64,000 nt of DNA. Origin: Sulfuriferula sp047300855. Lineage in GTDB: Bacteria > Pseudomonadota > Gammaproteobacteria > Burkholderiales > Sulfuriferulaceae. Made by a program: the position numbers and the translations under genes. A model generated the notes under the pieces. It was not told where the DNA came from. It saw nothing but the letters and a program-made list of their open reading frames with translations, and did not search any database. This document shows, one piece after another, positions 16,968-25,608 of this stretch. The stretch's first letter is position 1, and the number at the start of each line of letters is the position of its first letter. The stretch spans positions 2,046,001 to 2,110,000 of the forward strand of contig NZ_CP170197.1 in the NCBI RefSeq assembly GCF_047300855.1. The letters are read 5' to 3'.

Positions 16968-18686
16968 TCAGAACTCTTCCCACTCATCACTGCTGCTCCC
17001 GCCACCTGCTACCATTTTCTTCGGCTTGGCAGCTGCTCTGACCGGCGCGGCCTTGGGCTGGGGTTTAACCTGGTTGTGCAATACCGGGATATCCATCTGC
17101 TGGCTATGGGATGTCTGGCTTCCTGTACCCAGATTGAACACGCTCACCGCCTGCGCCAGTTTGGCCGCCTGGTCCTGCAGGCTCTCGGCTGCAGCCGCGG
17201 CTTGTTCCACTAACGCGGCGTTCTGCTGGGTGGCTTCGTCCATCTGGCCTACGGCCTGGTTGACTTGTTCGATGCCGGAGCTCTGTTCCTGGCTGGCCGC
17301 GGCGATCTCGCTCATGATGTCGGTGACGCGTTTGACCGAGTTGACGATTTCTTCCATGGTCTTGCCGGCTTCGTCTACCAGTTTGCCGCCTACGTCGACT
17401 TTGTCGACGGAGTCTTCGATCAATGATTTGATTTCTTTGGCGGCCCCGGCACTGCGTTGCGCCAGGTTGCGTACTTCGGCGGCCACCACGGCAAAGCCGC
17501 GTCCCTGTTCGCCGGCTCGCGCGGCTTCGACTGCTGCGTTCAGGGCCAGGATGTTGGTCTGGAAGGCGATGCCGTCGATGACGCTGATGATGTCGGCGAT
17601 CTTGCGCGAGCTGTCTTTGATGGAGGTCATGGTGTCTACCACTTGCCCTACTACTTTGCCGCCCTTGACGGCAACATCTGAGGCAGAGACCACGAGCTGG
17701 TTGGCCTGGCGGGCGTTCTCGGCGTTCTGTTTGACGGTGCTGGTGAGTTCTTCCATGGAGCTGGCGGTCTCTTCCAGGGAGCTGGCCTGCGATTCGGTGC
17801 GCGCCGACAGGTCGGCGTTGCCGGAGGCGATCTGGCGTGAGGCAACGGCAATGGTCTCGGTGCCGGTGCGAACCTGGCCCACGATATGCGCCAGACTATC
17901 GTTCATGTCCTTCATGGCCTGCATCAACTGGCCGGTTTCGTCTTTGGAGTGAACTTCAATGGTCTGGGTTAAATCTCCTGCGGCAACACTTTTAGCAATT
18001 CGAACAGCTTCATTCAATGGCCCGGAAATGGCGCGAATAAGCCATGTACCGATGAAGGCGGCGAGCAGTACGCCGGCTAGAATAGCGATGATTGAAATAT
18101 TGCGCACCCTCGCATACATGCTCTGGGTGCTTTCAAACTCGCGCTTGGCCTGATCCATCTGGTACTGAATTAGCGCATCAATATTCTTGCGTACTACCTT
18201 ATAACTATCTTTCATAGGGCCCTGTACAAGCTCGCCGGCCTGCTGATAATCCGCTGCACGCAATGCCGCCATTGCCGGACGCAACCCCCCGCGTCCATAT
18301 TTGATGCGGCTTGCGACAAAGCTGTCCGCGAGTTTTTTCTCTTCCGGACTTAGCTTGGTCTTGGTGTAGGCATGCCAGACCTGATCAATCTCCTTGATGA
18401 CCTTTTCAGCCTCATCCATCTGTTTGCCGACTACCGCTGGGCCCTCTGCGAAGGCCCCCACCTGTCCGACAATAGATTCGGCAACCAGCAATTGATTTTT
18501 ATTGATCAGCCTGACCACCTCATCCAGGTGCCCCACGGTAACCATCCGCTCCTCGTATACACTTTTCAATGCACTATTGGCAGAATTCAGGCTCACCAAA
18601 CCCAGGATTCCAATCCCGGTAAGCAGCATGGAAAGAAAACCGATCACGAAAATCAGCCGCGATTTGATACTTAGGTTCCTTAACAT
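16968..18686 (-). CDS. Methyl-accepting chemotaxis protein, 4-helix-bundle sensor (MCP7)
   Basis: Receptor of 572 aa. The start at 18686 (MLRNLSIKSRL) has GGAGG eight bases upstream; an ATG at 18701 lies within that RBS. TM1 (~9-30), periplasmic helical bundle (~32-185), TM2 (~190-212), HAMP (~215-265), signalling domain, tether, and pentapeptide EWEEF. The signalling half is nearly base-identical with MCP2 and MCP5, but the HAMP and sensor parts are unrelated to them. It follows cheW closely (79 bp), so it is probably the first receptor co-transcribed with cheA-cheW. Confidence 0.95.
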   Translation of the reverse strand: MLRNLSIKSRLIFVIGFLSMLLTGIGILGLVSLNSANSALKSVYEERMVTVGHLDEVVRLINKNQLLVAESIVGQVGAFAEGPAVVGKQMDEAEKVIKEIDQVWHAYTKTKLSPEEKKLADSFVASRIKYGRGGLRPAMAALRAADYQQAGELVQGPMKDSYKVVRKNIDALIQYQMDQAKREFESTQSMYARVRNISIIAILAGVLLAAFIGTWLIRAISGPLNEAVRIAKSVAAGDLTQTIEVHSKDETGQLMQAMKDMNDSLAHIVGQVRTGTETIAVASRQIASGNADLSARTESQASSLEETASSMEELTSTVKQNAENARQANQLVVSASDVAVKGGKVVGQVVDTMTSIKDSSRKIADIISVIDGIAFQTNILALNAAVEAARAGEQGRGFAVVAAEVRNLAQRSAGAAKEIKSLIEDSVDKVDVGGKLVDEAGKTMEEIVNSVKRVTDIMSEIAAASQEQSSGIEQVNQAVGQMDEATQQNAALVEQAAAAAESLQDQAAKLAQAVSVFNLGTGSQTSHSQQMDIPVLHNQVKPQPKAAPVRAAAKPKKMVAGGGSSSDEWEEF

Positions 18687-18765
18687 TTCTCCATCCTCCA
18701 TATTCTTATGCAGGATCGGAATTTGCCGGAATCGGCATTTTACGACCCTGGCAATACTTCTTGGG

Positions 18766-19278
18766 CTATGCCGCAGCCTCCTCGATCAGACCCATTTCTG
18801 CGCTGGACATGAGTTTGTCGATATCCACCAGAATCAGCATGCGTTCATCCAGCGTACCGAGGCCGATCAGGTAATCTGTGTCGAACGTCGTTCCCATCTC
18901 CGGGGCCGCTTTGATTTGCTCAGGAGAGAGGGTTGTGACGTCGGAAACACTATCGACCACCATCCCCATTACCCGACCGGCAATATTGAGGATGATCACC
19001 ACGGTAAACTGGTCATAGACCGGCTCCCCAAGGTTGAATTTGATACGCATGTCGACGATCGGCACAATGATGCCGCGCAGATTCACTACACCTTTGATGA
19101 ACTCCGGGGAATTGGCGATGCGCGTCACTGGCTCGTATCCACGAATCTCTTGAACCTTGAGAATGTCGATACCGTATTCTTCCTTGCCTAAAGTAAAGGC
19201 CAGAAATTCGTTTCCGGATACCTCGGAGTGCGCCTGGTGCAAGGCGGCATTGGTTTGCGTGTGTTCTGTTTGTGACAT
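18766..19278 (-). CDS. cheW: CheW, receptor-kinase coupling protein
   Basis: Adaptor of 170 aa linking receptors to CheA. A single CheW domain fills residues ~20-165 (FLAFTLGKEEYGIDILKVQEI, GVVNLRGIIVPIVDMR, GMVVDSVSDV, ERMLILVDIDKL). It begins 14 bp after the cheA stop, so the two are co-transcribed. It is the only stand-alone CheW in the window, so all seven receptors may share it. Confidence 0.96.
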   Translation of the reverse strand: MSQTEHTQTNAALHQAHSEVSGNEFLAFTLGKEEYGIDILKVQEIRGYEPVTRIANSPEFIKGVVNLRGIIVPIVDMRIKFNLGEPVYDQFTVVIILNIAGRVMGMVVDSVSDVTTLSPEQIKAAPEMGTTFDTDYLIGLGTLDERMLILVDIDKLMSSAEMGLIEEAAA

Positions 19279-19292
19279 GATCTTTGTCCTTA

Positions 19293-21410
19293 TCAGGAGA
19301 AAATTGGATTACCGTTAAGCTGACGACTTGAGCGCAATAGCGCGGCGACATCGAGAATCAGGGAAACACCGCCGTCACCCAGAATGGTGGCGCCTGAAAT
19401 GCCCGCTACTTTGCGGAAATTCGACTCGAGATTTTTCACTACTACCTGCTGCTGTCCGACCAGCGCATCGACCAATAACGCAGCTTTCTTGCCATCGCTT
19501 TCCAGAATGACAACAATGCCTTGTGACGGATCGGTGTAGCGCGGTTCGATCGCAAAAATCTTGTGTAGCGGGATAAGCGGCAAATAATCTTCGCGGACCT
19601 TGACCACTTGCCCTTGACCGGCGATTTCCTTGACGTCCGCGGGGGTGGGCTGGAGCGATTCGATGACGTAACCCAGTGGCAGGATATACACTTCTTCACC
19701 AACCTTGACCGACATGCCGTCCAGAATTGCCAGCGTGAGCGGCAGCGAAATCGACATTGTGCTGCCGTAGCCTTTGGCTGAACGGATTTCCACAGTGCCG
19801 CCCATGGCCATGATGTTGCGCTTGACCACATCCATGCCCACACCACGCCCGGACACATCGGTCACCGCCTCAGCTGTGGAAAAACCCGGTGCGAAAATAA
19901 GCTGCCATACCTCTGCGTCCGGCATGGTGTCCGAAACCGGCAAACCTTGCTGCTTCGCCTTGGCAAGAATTCTGTCGCGATTCAGTCCGGCGCCATCGTC
20001 GCTGACTTCGATGACGATGTTGCCACCCTGATGCGCGGCGGAAAGTACCAGTTTTCCGGCTTCGTCCTTCCCTGCAGCACGGCGCGCATCAGGCATTTCG
20101 ATGCCATGGTCAACGCTGTTGCGCACCAAATGCGTGAGCGGGTCAACGATGCGTTCGATCAAGCCCTTATCGAGTTCTGTCGCGGCGCCACGCGTAATGA
20201 ATTCAACTTTTTTGCCCAGCTTGGCAGCCAGATCGCGCACCATGCGCGGGAAGCGCGAGAACACGTAATCCATCGGCATCATGCGGATCGACATCACCGC
20301 TTCCTGCAGGTCGCGCGTATTGCGCGTCAACTGACCGACGCTGTTCAACAGACGCTCATGAAGAATCGGGTCAAGAGAACCGGTGCGTTGCTCGATCATC
20401 GCTTGGGTAATGACCAGTTCACCGACCAGGTTGATGAGCTGGTCCACTTTTTCAATACCGACGCGAATCGACGACGATTCCTGAGTTGCGGGCTGCTTAT
20501 CCGCGGCGCGCCTGCCAAATGGCTTGCCTTCAACGGATACTGCGGTTTCAGCTTCTGGGTGAGTCGATTGAGGCATTGCAGCAGCTTGCTCTGCTGCGGA
20601 GGTATCTTTTTTCTCGATTTCAGATTTCAGTGGCTCGAAGAACCCATAACCAGCCTCTGATTCCTGCATTGCACGCGGCGCGATATCAGCTTCCGGCTGA
20701 GTCACTGCCGAAGCTGTCTCCTCGGTAATTTTAAGGTCGTCCGGATCCAGAACGAATGAACAAATGGCGATAATATCGTCCAGTTTTTCATTGGTCGCCA
20801 GCGTAAAAACGCTACGCTTATTGTCGAGCACGGACTGGCTGATTTCACCCAGCAAACCCAGCTCTGCGGCCAATGCATCGACATCTCGCTGCGGCACTTC
20901 CGGTAATTCAATGCGGAAACTGCGGCCTGCACTCGCAGTTTGAGTGGGTGTGGACGCTGTTCCGGTTGCGCCTTTTTCCGGTTGGCCTGCAGGTTGCACC
21001 GCACTTCCTGCATGCGCGGCAGAATCCTGCGACAGCGCGTGCAGCCGCTGGCATACACTGCTCACCGCATCCTGATCGACGCTCGACCCCTGCCGGTGGC
21101 CATCCATTTGCATTTTCAGGATGTCCTTGGCAGCCAGGAACGCATCCACATGCTCTGCCGTCAGCGCCATCTCGCCTTTGCGGATTCTGTCGAGCAAGGA
21201 CTCCAGCATGTGCGTCACTTCGGTAATATCAGTGAATCCGAAAGTGGCTGCCCCACCCTTGATCGAGTGTGCTGCGCGAAAGATCGCATTAAGATCTTCG
21301 CTATCCGGTGCTGATACATCAACAGCCAGTAGCAGTTTCTCCTTTTCGGCGAGCAACTCCTCTGCCTCATCAAAGAACACTTGGTAAAACTGGCTCATAT
21401 CAACAGTCAT
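19293..21410 (-). CDS. cheA: CheA, chemotaxis sensor histidine kinase
   Basis: Cytoplasmic kinase of 705 aa that phosphorylates CheY and CheB. Domains: HPt (1-~105) with phospho-acceptor His48 (AAHSIKGGAATFGF); a linker and CheY/CheB-binding region (~160-240); dimerisation (~315-370); ATPase with the N-box NSVDHGIE (~430) and G-boxes DDGAGL and GRGVGMDVV (~520); and a C-terminal CheW-like regulatory domain (~560-700). GGAG lies seven bases before the ATG at 21410. It sits between cheY2 and cheW. Confidence 0.97.
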   Translation of the reverse strand: MTVDMSQFYQVFFDEAEELLAEKEKLLLAVDVSAPDSEDLNAIFRAAHSIKGGAATFGFTDITEVTHMLESLLDRIRKGEMALTAEHVDAFLAAKDILKMQMDGHRQGSSVDQDAVSSVCQRLHALSQDSAAHAGSAVQPAGQPEKGATGTASTPTQTASAGRSFRIELPEVPQRDVDALAAELGLLGEISQSVLDNKRSVFTLATNEKLDDIIAICSFVLDPDDLKITEETASAVTQPEADIAPRAMQESEAGYGFFEPLKSEIEKKDTSAAEQAAAMPQSTHPEAETAVSVEGKPFGRRAADKQPATQESSSIRVGIEKVDQLINLVGELVITQAMIEQRTGSLDPILHERLLNSVGQLTRNTRDLQEAVMSIRMMPMDYVFSRFPRMVRDLAAKLGKKVEFITRGAATELDKGLIERIVDPLTHLVRNSVDHGIEMPDARRAAGKDEAGKLVLSAAHQGGNIVIEVSDDGAGLNRDRILAKAKQQGLPVSDTMPDAEVWQLIFAPGFSTAEAVTDVSGRGVGMDVVKRNIMAMGGTVEIRSAKGYGSTMSISLPLTLAILDGMSVKVGEEVYILPLGYVIESLQPTPADVKEIAGQGQVVKVREDYLPLIPLHKIFAIEPRYTDPSQGIVVILESDGKKAALLVDALVGQQQVVVKNLESNFRKVAGISGATILGDGGVSLILDVAALLRSSRQLNGNPIFS

Positions 21411-21456
21411 TTCTGGTCTCCGTCATTTGCTTGCAGCATGATTTCTTATGGTTTCA

Positions 21457-21825
21457 TCAACCGATTACTTTTTTCACAACCTCGGTCAGCCGTTGCGGAT
21501 CGAACGGCTTGACCAGCCATCCATTGGCGCCCGCGGCTTTGCCCTGAGCTTTCATATCGTCGCCGGATTCGGTGGTCAGCATCAGAATCGGCACGCGCTG
21601 GTAGCTCGTCATGCCGCGCAATGCCTTGATCAGGCTCAGGCCATCCATGCGTGGCATGTTCTGATCCGTCAGCACCAGATCAACGGTCTGTTTCTTTGCC
21701 TTGTCCAGGCCATCCTGCCCATCCACAGCTTCGATCACCTGGTATCCCGCTGCTTTCAGACTAAATGCCACCATCTGGCGCAACGAACCCGAGTCATCTA
21801 CTGCTAGTATTGTTTTGGCCATCAT
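21457..21825 (-). CDS. cheY: CheY-type single-domain response regulator (cheY2)
   Basis: Receiver-only protein of 122 aa: acidic pair VDDSGS, phospho-acceptor in LTDQNMPRMDGL, MLTTES with the conserved Thr, and LVKPF with the conserved Lys. It has Trp (GANGWLVKPF) where the motor CheY has Tyr106, so its output may differ. It may start at either of two adjacent ATGs after AGGAG. It lies directly upstream of cheA and directly downstream of a CheZ-like gene, an arrangement that suggests a dedicated regulator/phosphatase pair. It is distinct from cheY at 1800-2198. Confidence 0.93.
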   Translation of the reverse strand: MMAKTILAVDDSGSLRQMVAFSLKAAGYQVIEAVDGQDGLDKAKKQTVDLVLTDQNMPRMDGLSLIKALRGMTSYQRVPILMLTTESGDDMKAQGKAAGANGWLVKPFDPQRLTEVVKKVIG

Positions 21826-21884
21826 TACTCCTGCTATTTTCGTATCCGGGTTGACTACCCGTTCGTATTGCTTCCCGCTATTTT

Positions 21885-22445
21885 CTAGAAAAGCTCAATG
21901 TCTCCGCTTTCCATATGCCTTTGGTTAACTGCTTTGCGCAAAGCCCCCTCAAGTGCAACACTTCGCTCAGCCAGCATCTGGTTAAGGCTATTCAACAAAG
22001 TGACGATGTCTTCGTGATCACTTTCAGGCAACACATTGGAACTGCCTGTGTCGAGCGCGCCGAACACGTCGCGCAGCCCCGACAGATGCGTCACCATCCT
22101 GCCAATCAACTGGCTGGTCATATCCTGAAATTGCAAGCCGGTCACGGCAGCATTCACATGCTGGCCTATCTCACCCTGGATGGCTTCCAGCCTGGCGACA
22201 CATTCAGGTGCGGGGGTTCCGCCGGACAGCATCAGGTTTACCGTCTCCTGCTGGATACTGAGCGCTCCATGAATCGCCATGAAGCTCGAACCCAGCTTTT
22301 TAATTGCTTCACTCAGCAGAATATTCATCTGCACCAGGTCTGTTTCCACTTCGACCAGATGCCGGTCGCCATGGTCCGACACCCCGGAGAGCAGACTCTT
22401 GACCTGTGAGCCCATTACTTGATTAGGAACCATGTCTAAACTCAT
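21885..22445 (-). CDS. CheZ-like protein, putative second CheY phosphatase
   Basis: Helical protein of 186 aa whose start overlaps the flgL stop by four bases (ATGA). Residues ~30-125 are amphipathic helices. Within them, LQFQDMTSQLIGRMV (104-118) closely matches the catalytic helix of CheZ (DFQDLTGQVIRKV in this window's CheZ), with Asp108 and Gln112 in the place of the catalytic Asp/Gln. After a loop and a second helix the protein ends MESGDIELF, comparable to the CheY-binding tail of CheZ. It directly precedes cheY2. Overall similarity to CheZ is low, so the phosphatase role is inferred from the motif, the tail and the position. Confidence 0.75.
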   Translation of the reverse strand: MSLDMVPNQVMGSQVKSLLSGVSDHGDRHLVEVETDLVQMNILLSEAIKKLGSSFMAIHGALSIQQETVNLMLSGGTPAPECVARLEAIQGEIGQHVNAAVTGLQFQDMTSQLIGRMVTHLSGLRDVFGALDTGSSNVLPESDHEDIVTLLNSLNQMLAERSVALEGALRKAVNQRHMESGDIELF

Positions 22446-23356
22446 AGATAATTAAATAACGACAAGCCGGCGATTTTCACAAAGGACTGCTGCGCGGCCT
22501 GTAGCGTAGTTTGCTGTTGGGTAAGCTGACTGATCGCCTTGGCGTAATCAACATCCTGAAGTTGTGACAAGGTCTGGCTGTACTGGATGTCCCGGCTTGA
22601 ACCTGCGCTATTCAAGGAATCCAGCTCTCTGAGGCGCGACCCGACAGAAGCTCGTGTTGTCAGCACATTGTTGAGCGATTGGTCGATATTGCCGTTGGCA
22701 GTCGACAGGCCGGCCGTTAGTGCAGCACTCCCTGCCGGCGTGGTGACCGGGGTTTGCAGTAAAGTAATCAAGTCGGTCAGCGTCTTGAACACATCCTGAT
22801 TATTCCCCTGGAATATGGCCTGTCCGGAATCGCTCACCGCCATCTGCCGTGAGGAATCCACTTGTATTTGCCGTTGCCCCTGATCGCCATTGTATTGAGC
22901 ACCCGTCGCGGTTTTGACGAACGGCTGAGTGCCGGTCTGATAGCCGGAGAACAGGTAATTGCCAATGCCATCCGTGGTATTGGCCAATGCCAGCAATTGA
23001 TCCAGGTCGCTACTCAATTGCGTCGCCAGATTGCTGCGATCCGAGTTCGACAAGGTGCCATTTCCCGCGTAGACGGTCTGTGTTTTGACATCCTGCAGAA
23101 CCGAAGTAACACTCGCCAGGGTGCTGTCCACAGCAGTGAGCGAACTGACCGCACTCTGGCGGTTGGTCGCGTATTGTGCATTGACTGATTGCGACTGGGT
23201 AACGTCCAGCGCACGGGCGGCGGCAACCGGATCATCCGCGGGCGTCAGTATGCGGCGCCCGGTAGACAACTGTTGTTGCGTCTTCACCAGATTGGTTTGC
23301 AGGTCGCTGATTTTGGCTGCGCCCTGCTGAAAGATCATGCTGGTACTGATACGCAT
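22442..23356 (-). CDS. flgL: FlgL, hook-filament junction protein (HAP3)
   Basis: Junction protein of 304 aa between hook and flagellin filament. The start at 23356 (MRISTSMIFQQ) has GGGGAT four bases upstream. The conserved N-terminal flagellin-like helices (LSTGRRILTPADDPVAAARAL) and the C-terminal SQLQDVDYAKAISQLTQQQTTLQAAQQSFVK-type coil (split here for description) are both present. It follows flgK after ten bases and is probably transcribed from the flgK sigma-28 promoter. Its stop overlaps the CheZ-like gene, which links late flagellar and chemotaxis genes. Confidence 0.95.
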   Translation of the reverse strand: MRISTSMIFQQGAAKISDLQTNLVKTQQQLSTGRRILTPADDPVAAARALDVTQSQSVNAQYATNRQSAVSSLTAVDSTLASVTSVLQDVKTQTVYAGNGTLSNSDRSNLATQLSSDLDQLLALANTTDGIGNYLFSGYQTGTQPFVKTATGAQYNGDQGQRQIQVDSSRQMAVSDSGQAIFQGNNQDVFKTLTDLITLLQTPVTTPAGSAALTAGLSTANGNIDQSLNNVLTTRASVGSRLRELDSLNSAGSSRDIQYSQTLSQLQDVDYAKAISQLTQQQTTLQAAQQSFVKIAGLSLFNYL

Positions 23357-23366
23357 GTTTATCCCC

Positions 23367-25532
23367 TTAATTACCCAGCGTGAGCAGAGTGTTGAACAGC
23401 TGGCTGGCAATCTGCATGACCTTACCGGCTGCCTGATAGGCCTGCTGATAGCGCAGCAGATTGGTCGCCTCTTCGTCCAGATTGACGCCTGATTCGGACT
23501 GCTGCGCCTGCACCAGGCCAGTCAACAAATTACCCGATGCGGTGCTCGACACATTGAGTTCGTTGGTTTTATTACCTACGCTACTGACCAGTTGCGAATA
23601 GGCGCCCTGATAAGTCGTGGTGCCGCCGGCCAGGGTATTGCTGGTTTGCAAGGCGCCGAGCAGCAGCGCATTGCGGCTGTCGCCAACACCGCCGGTATTG
23701 GCTGTAACAGCAAAACTGTCGCCGCTGGCCGGAGCACCGGCGATCTGCACGGTCCAGCCGTTGTAGCTGATGTTTGCGCCGGGGGTATAGGTCACGCCGG
23801 TAGGATTTCCGGTGCCCGTGCCGCTCACGTCAAACGTCGTCGGCGAGGTGAAAGTAATCGTCACCGGCTGCTGCAAATTGGCGTCGGGGGGCGGCGGTGT
23901 GTTCACGCTGGGTGCGCTGATCGTTCCCGAGCCCGAATAAGGTGAAACAGCGAAGCTGTCGCCACTGGCCGGAGCACCGGCGATCTGGACGGTCCAGCCG
24001 TTGTAGCTGATGTTTGCGCCGGGGGTATAGGTCACGCCCGTAGGATTTCCGGTGCCCGTTCCGCTCACGGAAAACGTCGTTGGAGAAGTAAAGGTAATCG
24101 TGACCGGCTGTTGTAAATTGGCGTCGACGGGTGGTGGATTGACACTCGCTGTCCCAATACTCCCTGTGCCTGTATTGGCCGTGGTGGCCGAAGAACGTAT
24201 CGGTGGCGAGGTGGCCGAAGAACGTATCGGCGCCGCCGCAGCAATCAGTGCCGGATCGCTAATGGCTACATTGATCGCCTTGGCGCCATCTACGGTAGGA
24301 CGGATCAGAAAGCTGTCTCCCGCTGCCGGCGTACCGGTAATATTCAGGCTCACGCCATCGATGGTTTGCGGAAAAGCGCTGAACGTGGTGACGGCGCCAT
24401 CCGTAACCCGCGTAAGCTTGTAATTGGTGCCGTCGTAATTCAGCCGGTAATCGCTGGTGGTCAAAGCACTCGCACTGCTGATCGTGGCCGTAAGCGCTCC
24501 GGTTCCGGTATTGGTGGTACTGGCACTCACCCGGGGTGACGCTACGGTAAAGAAATCGCCGCCCAGATTGCCATTGATATCCTGGCCAAGACGATGCTGG
24601 GCGTTGAAATCGCTGGCCAGACCGATTGCAACCCGCCCCAGTGCATTCTGTGCAGGATCCAGCGACTGACTGCGGAAAGCGAGCAATCCGCCCAAATTGC
24701 CGCCGCTCAGGCTGTTTTCCCCCATGATCACGCTGGTACCATTGGTCGCGTAAGCGACCTCGATACGGCTTGGATCAGTCGGCGAAATAGTCGTGCTCAA
24801 CGCATAGGCCTGCTTGCCGATCACCAGCGGCTGGCCATTGCCGATAAAGACGTTATATTTCCCGTCATCCTGCTTGACGACTGTGGTCTGAATTTCCTTG
24901 CTCAAATCGGCCATCAACTGGTCTCGCTGATCAAGCAGATCATTCGCTGGCTGGCCGTTGCTCGCCCCTTGCGCCAGCGTGATTGCATCATTCAGTTGCG
25001 CGATTTTCTGCGCATAGGTATTGATGACGCCGACGCTCGATGTGATCTGGCTATTCACGCCCTGGTTCATCTGGGTCAGCTGATCGTTCAAGCTCTGAAA
25101 ACGCGACGCCAGCGACTGACCCGAGGACAACGCGGCCTGACGCGAGGGGACCGACGCCGGATTGGCGGCCAGATCCTGCACACCCTTGAAAAAATCCTGC
25201 AACGCGGGCGACAGCCCCGCAGAAGGGTTGGCCAGCATATTGTCGACTTGCTGAAGCTGCGTCGCGTAGGTGCTCTGGCTGCTGTTTGTAGACTGCGCAG
25301 CGCGTACCTGGGACGCCTGGAAATCGTTGTAGATACGTTTGATCGTTTCAACCTGGGTGCCCTGCCCCAGAAAACCATAGCCAAAATTCTGTTCGAGCGC
25401 CGAACCCTGTATCACCACCTGGCGGCTGTAACCCGGTGTGGCAGCGTTGGCGATGTTGTTCCCGGTCGTGCTGATCCCCGCCTGGGCTGCGGCGAGAGCG
25501 CTTTGTCCGATGCTGAGAATATTGGAGGCCAT
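23367..25532 (-). CDS. flgK: FlgK, hook-associated protein 1, with internal duplication
   Basis: First hook-filament junction protein, 721 aa from ATG 25532 (MASNILSIGQSALAAAQAG), with the rod/hook-type N-terminus (GISTTGNNIANAATPGYSRQ) and the matching C-terminal helix (EEATNLLRYQQAYQAAGKVM). It is longer than the ~550 aa of enteric FlgK. The excess is in the surface-exposed middle: a ~65-residue block (ANLQQPVTITF ... IAGAPASGDSFAV) occurs twice with an 80-residue period (about 464-528 and 544-608), and a nine-residue repeat (RSSATSPPI) precedes it. A good sigma-28 promoter lies 30 bases upstream. Confidence 0.96.
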   Translation of the reverse strand: MASNILSIGQSALAAAQAGISTTGNNIANAATPGYSRQVVIQGSALEQNFGYGFLGQGTQVETIKRIYNDFQASQVRAAQSTNSSQSTYATQLQQVDNMLANPSAGLSPALQDFFKGVQDLAANPASVPSRQAALSSGQSLASRFQSLNDQLTQMNQGVNSQITSSVGVINTYAQKIAQLNDAITLAQGASNGQPANDLLDQRDQLMADLSKEIQTTVVKQDDGKYNVFIGNGQPLVIGKQAYALSTTISPTDPSRIEVAYATNGTSVIMGENSLSGGNLGGLLAFRSQSLDPAQNALGRVAIGLASDFNAQHRLGQDINGNLGGDFFTVASPRVSASTTNTGTGALTATISSASALTTSDYRLNYDGTNYKLTRVTDGAVTTFSAFPQTIDGVSLNITGTPAAGDSFLIRPTVDGAKAINVAISDPALIAAAAPIRSSATSPPIRSSATTANTGTGSIGTASVNPPPVDANLQQPVTITFTSPTTFSVSGTGTGNPTGVTYTPGANISYNGWTVQIAGAPASGDSFAVSPYSGSGTISAPSVNTPPPPDANLQQPVTITFTSPTTFDVSGTGTGNPTGVTYTPGANISYNGWTVQIAGAPASGDSFAVTANTGGVGDSRNALLLGALQTSNTLAGGTTTYQGAYSQLVSSVGNKTNELNVSSTASGNLLTGLVQAQQSESGVNLDEEATNLLRYQQAYQAAGKVMQIASQLFNTLLTLGN
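23709..24140 (-). repeat. 240-bp tandem duplication inside flgK
   Basis: The segments starting at 23709 and 23949 are nearly the same over about 190 bases each, with a 240-bp period. It is in frame and duplicates 80 residues of the exposed FlgK domain. Substitutions between copies are few, which points to a recent event or ongoing homogenisation. Confidence 0.9.
24184..24230 (-). repeat. 27-bp tandem repeat inside flgK
   Basis: The 20-mer GTGGCCGAAGAACGTATCGG occurs at 24184 and 24211 with a 27-bp period. It is in frame and encodes two copies of a short RSSAT-containing segment just N-terminal to the large duplication. Confidence 0.9.
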
Positions 25533-25562
25533 GGTGTCTTTAAATCTACTTGTATAAGGAGG

Positions 25563-25589
25563 TTGTCGGCACGCCGTCAAAAAACTTTA
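25563..25589 (-). promoter_or_regulatory. Sigma-28 (FliA) promoter for flgK-flgL
   Basis: On the minus strand: TAAAGTTT, 11 bases, GCCGACAA. The -35 box is the exact FliA consensus and the -10 box has one mismatch. It lies about 30 bases before the flgK start, in the 76-bp gap after flgJ, so the hook-associated genes can be expressed late. Confidence 0.82.
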
Positions 25590-25608
25590 ACGGGGCTAGT
25601 GAAGTTTC

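Noticed and set aside
18724..18737. TGCCG-GAAT-CGGCA hairpin between MCP7 and cheW
   Set aside because: Short stem, no T-run, and the genes around it are probably co-transcribed; also checked as a sigma-28 -10 box but no -35 is present.
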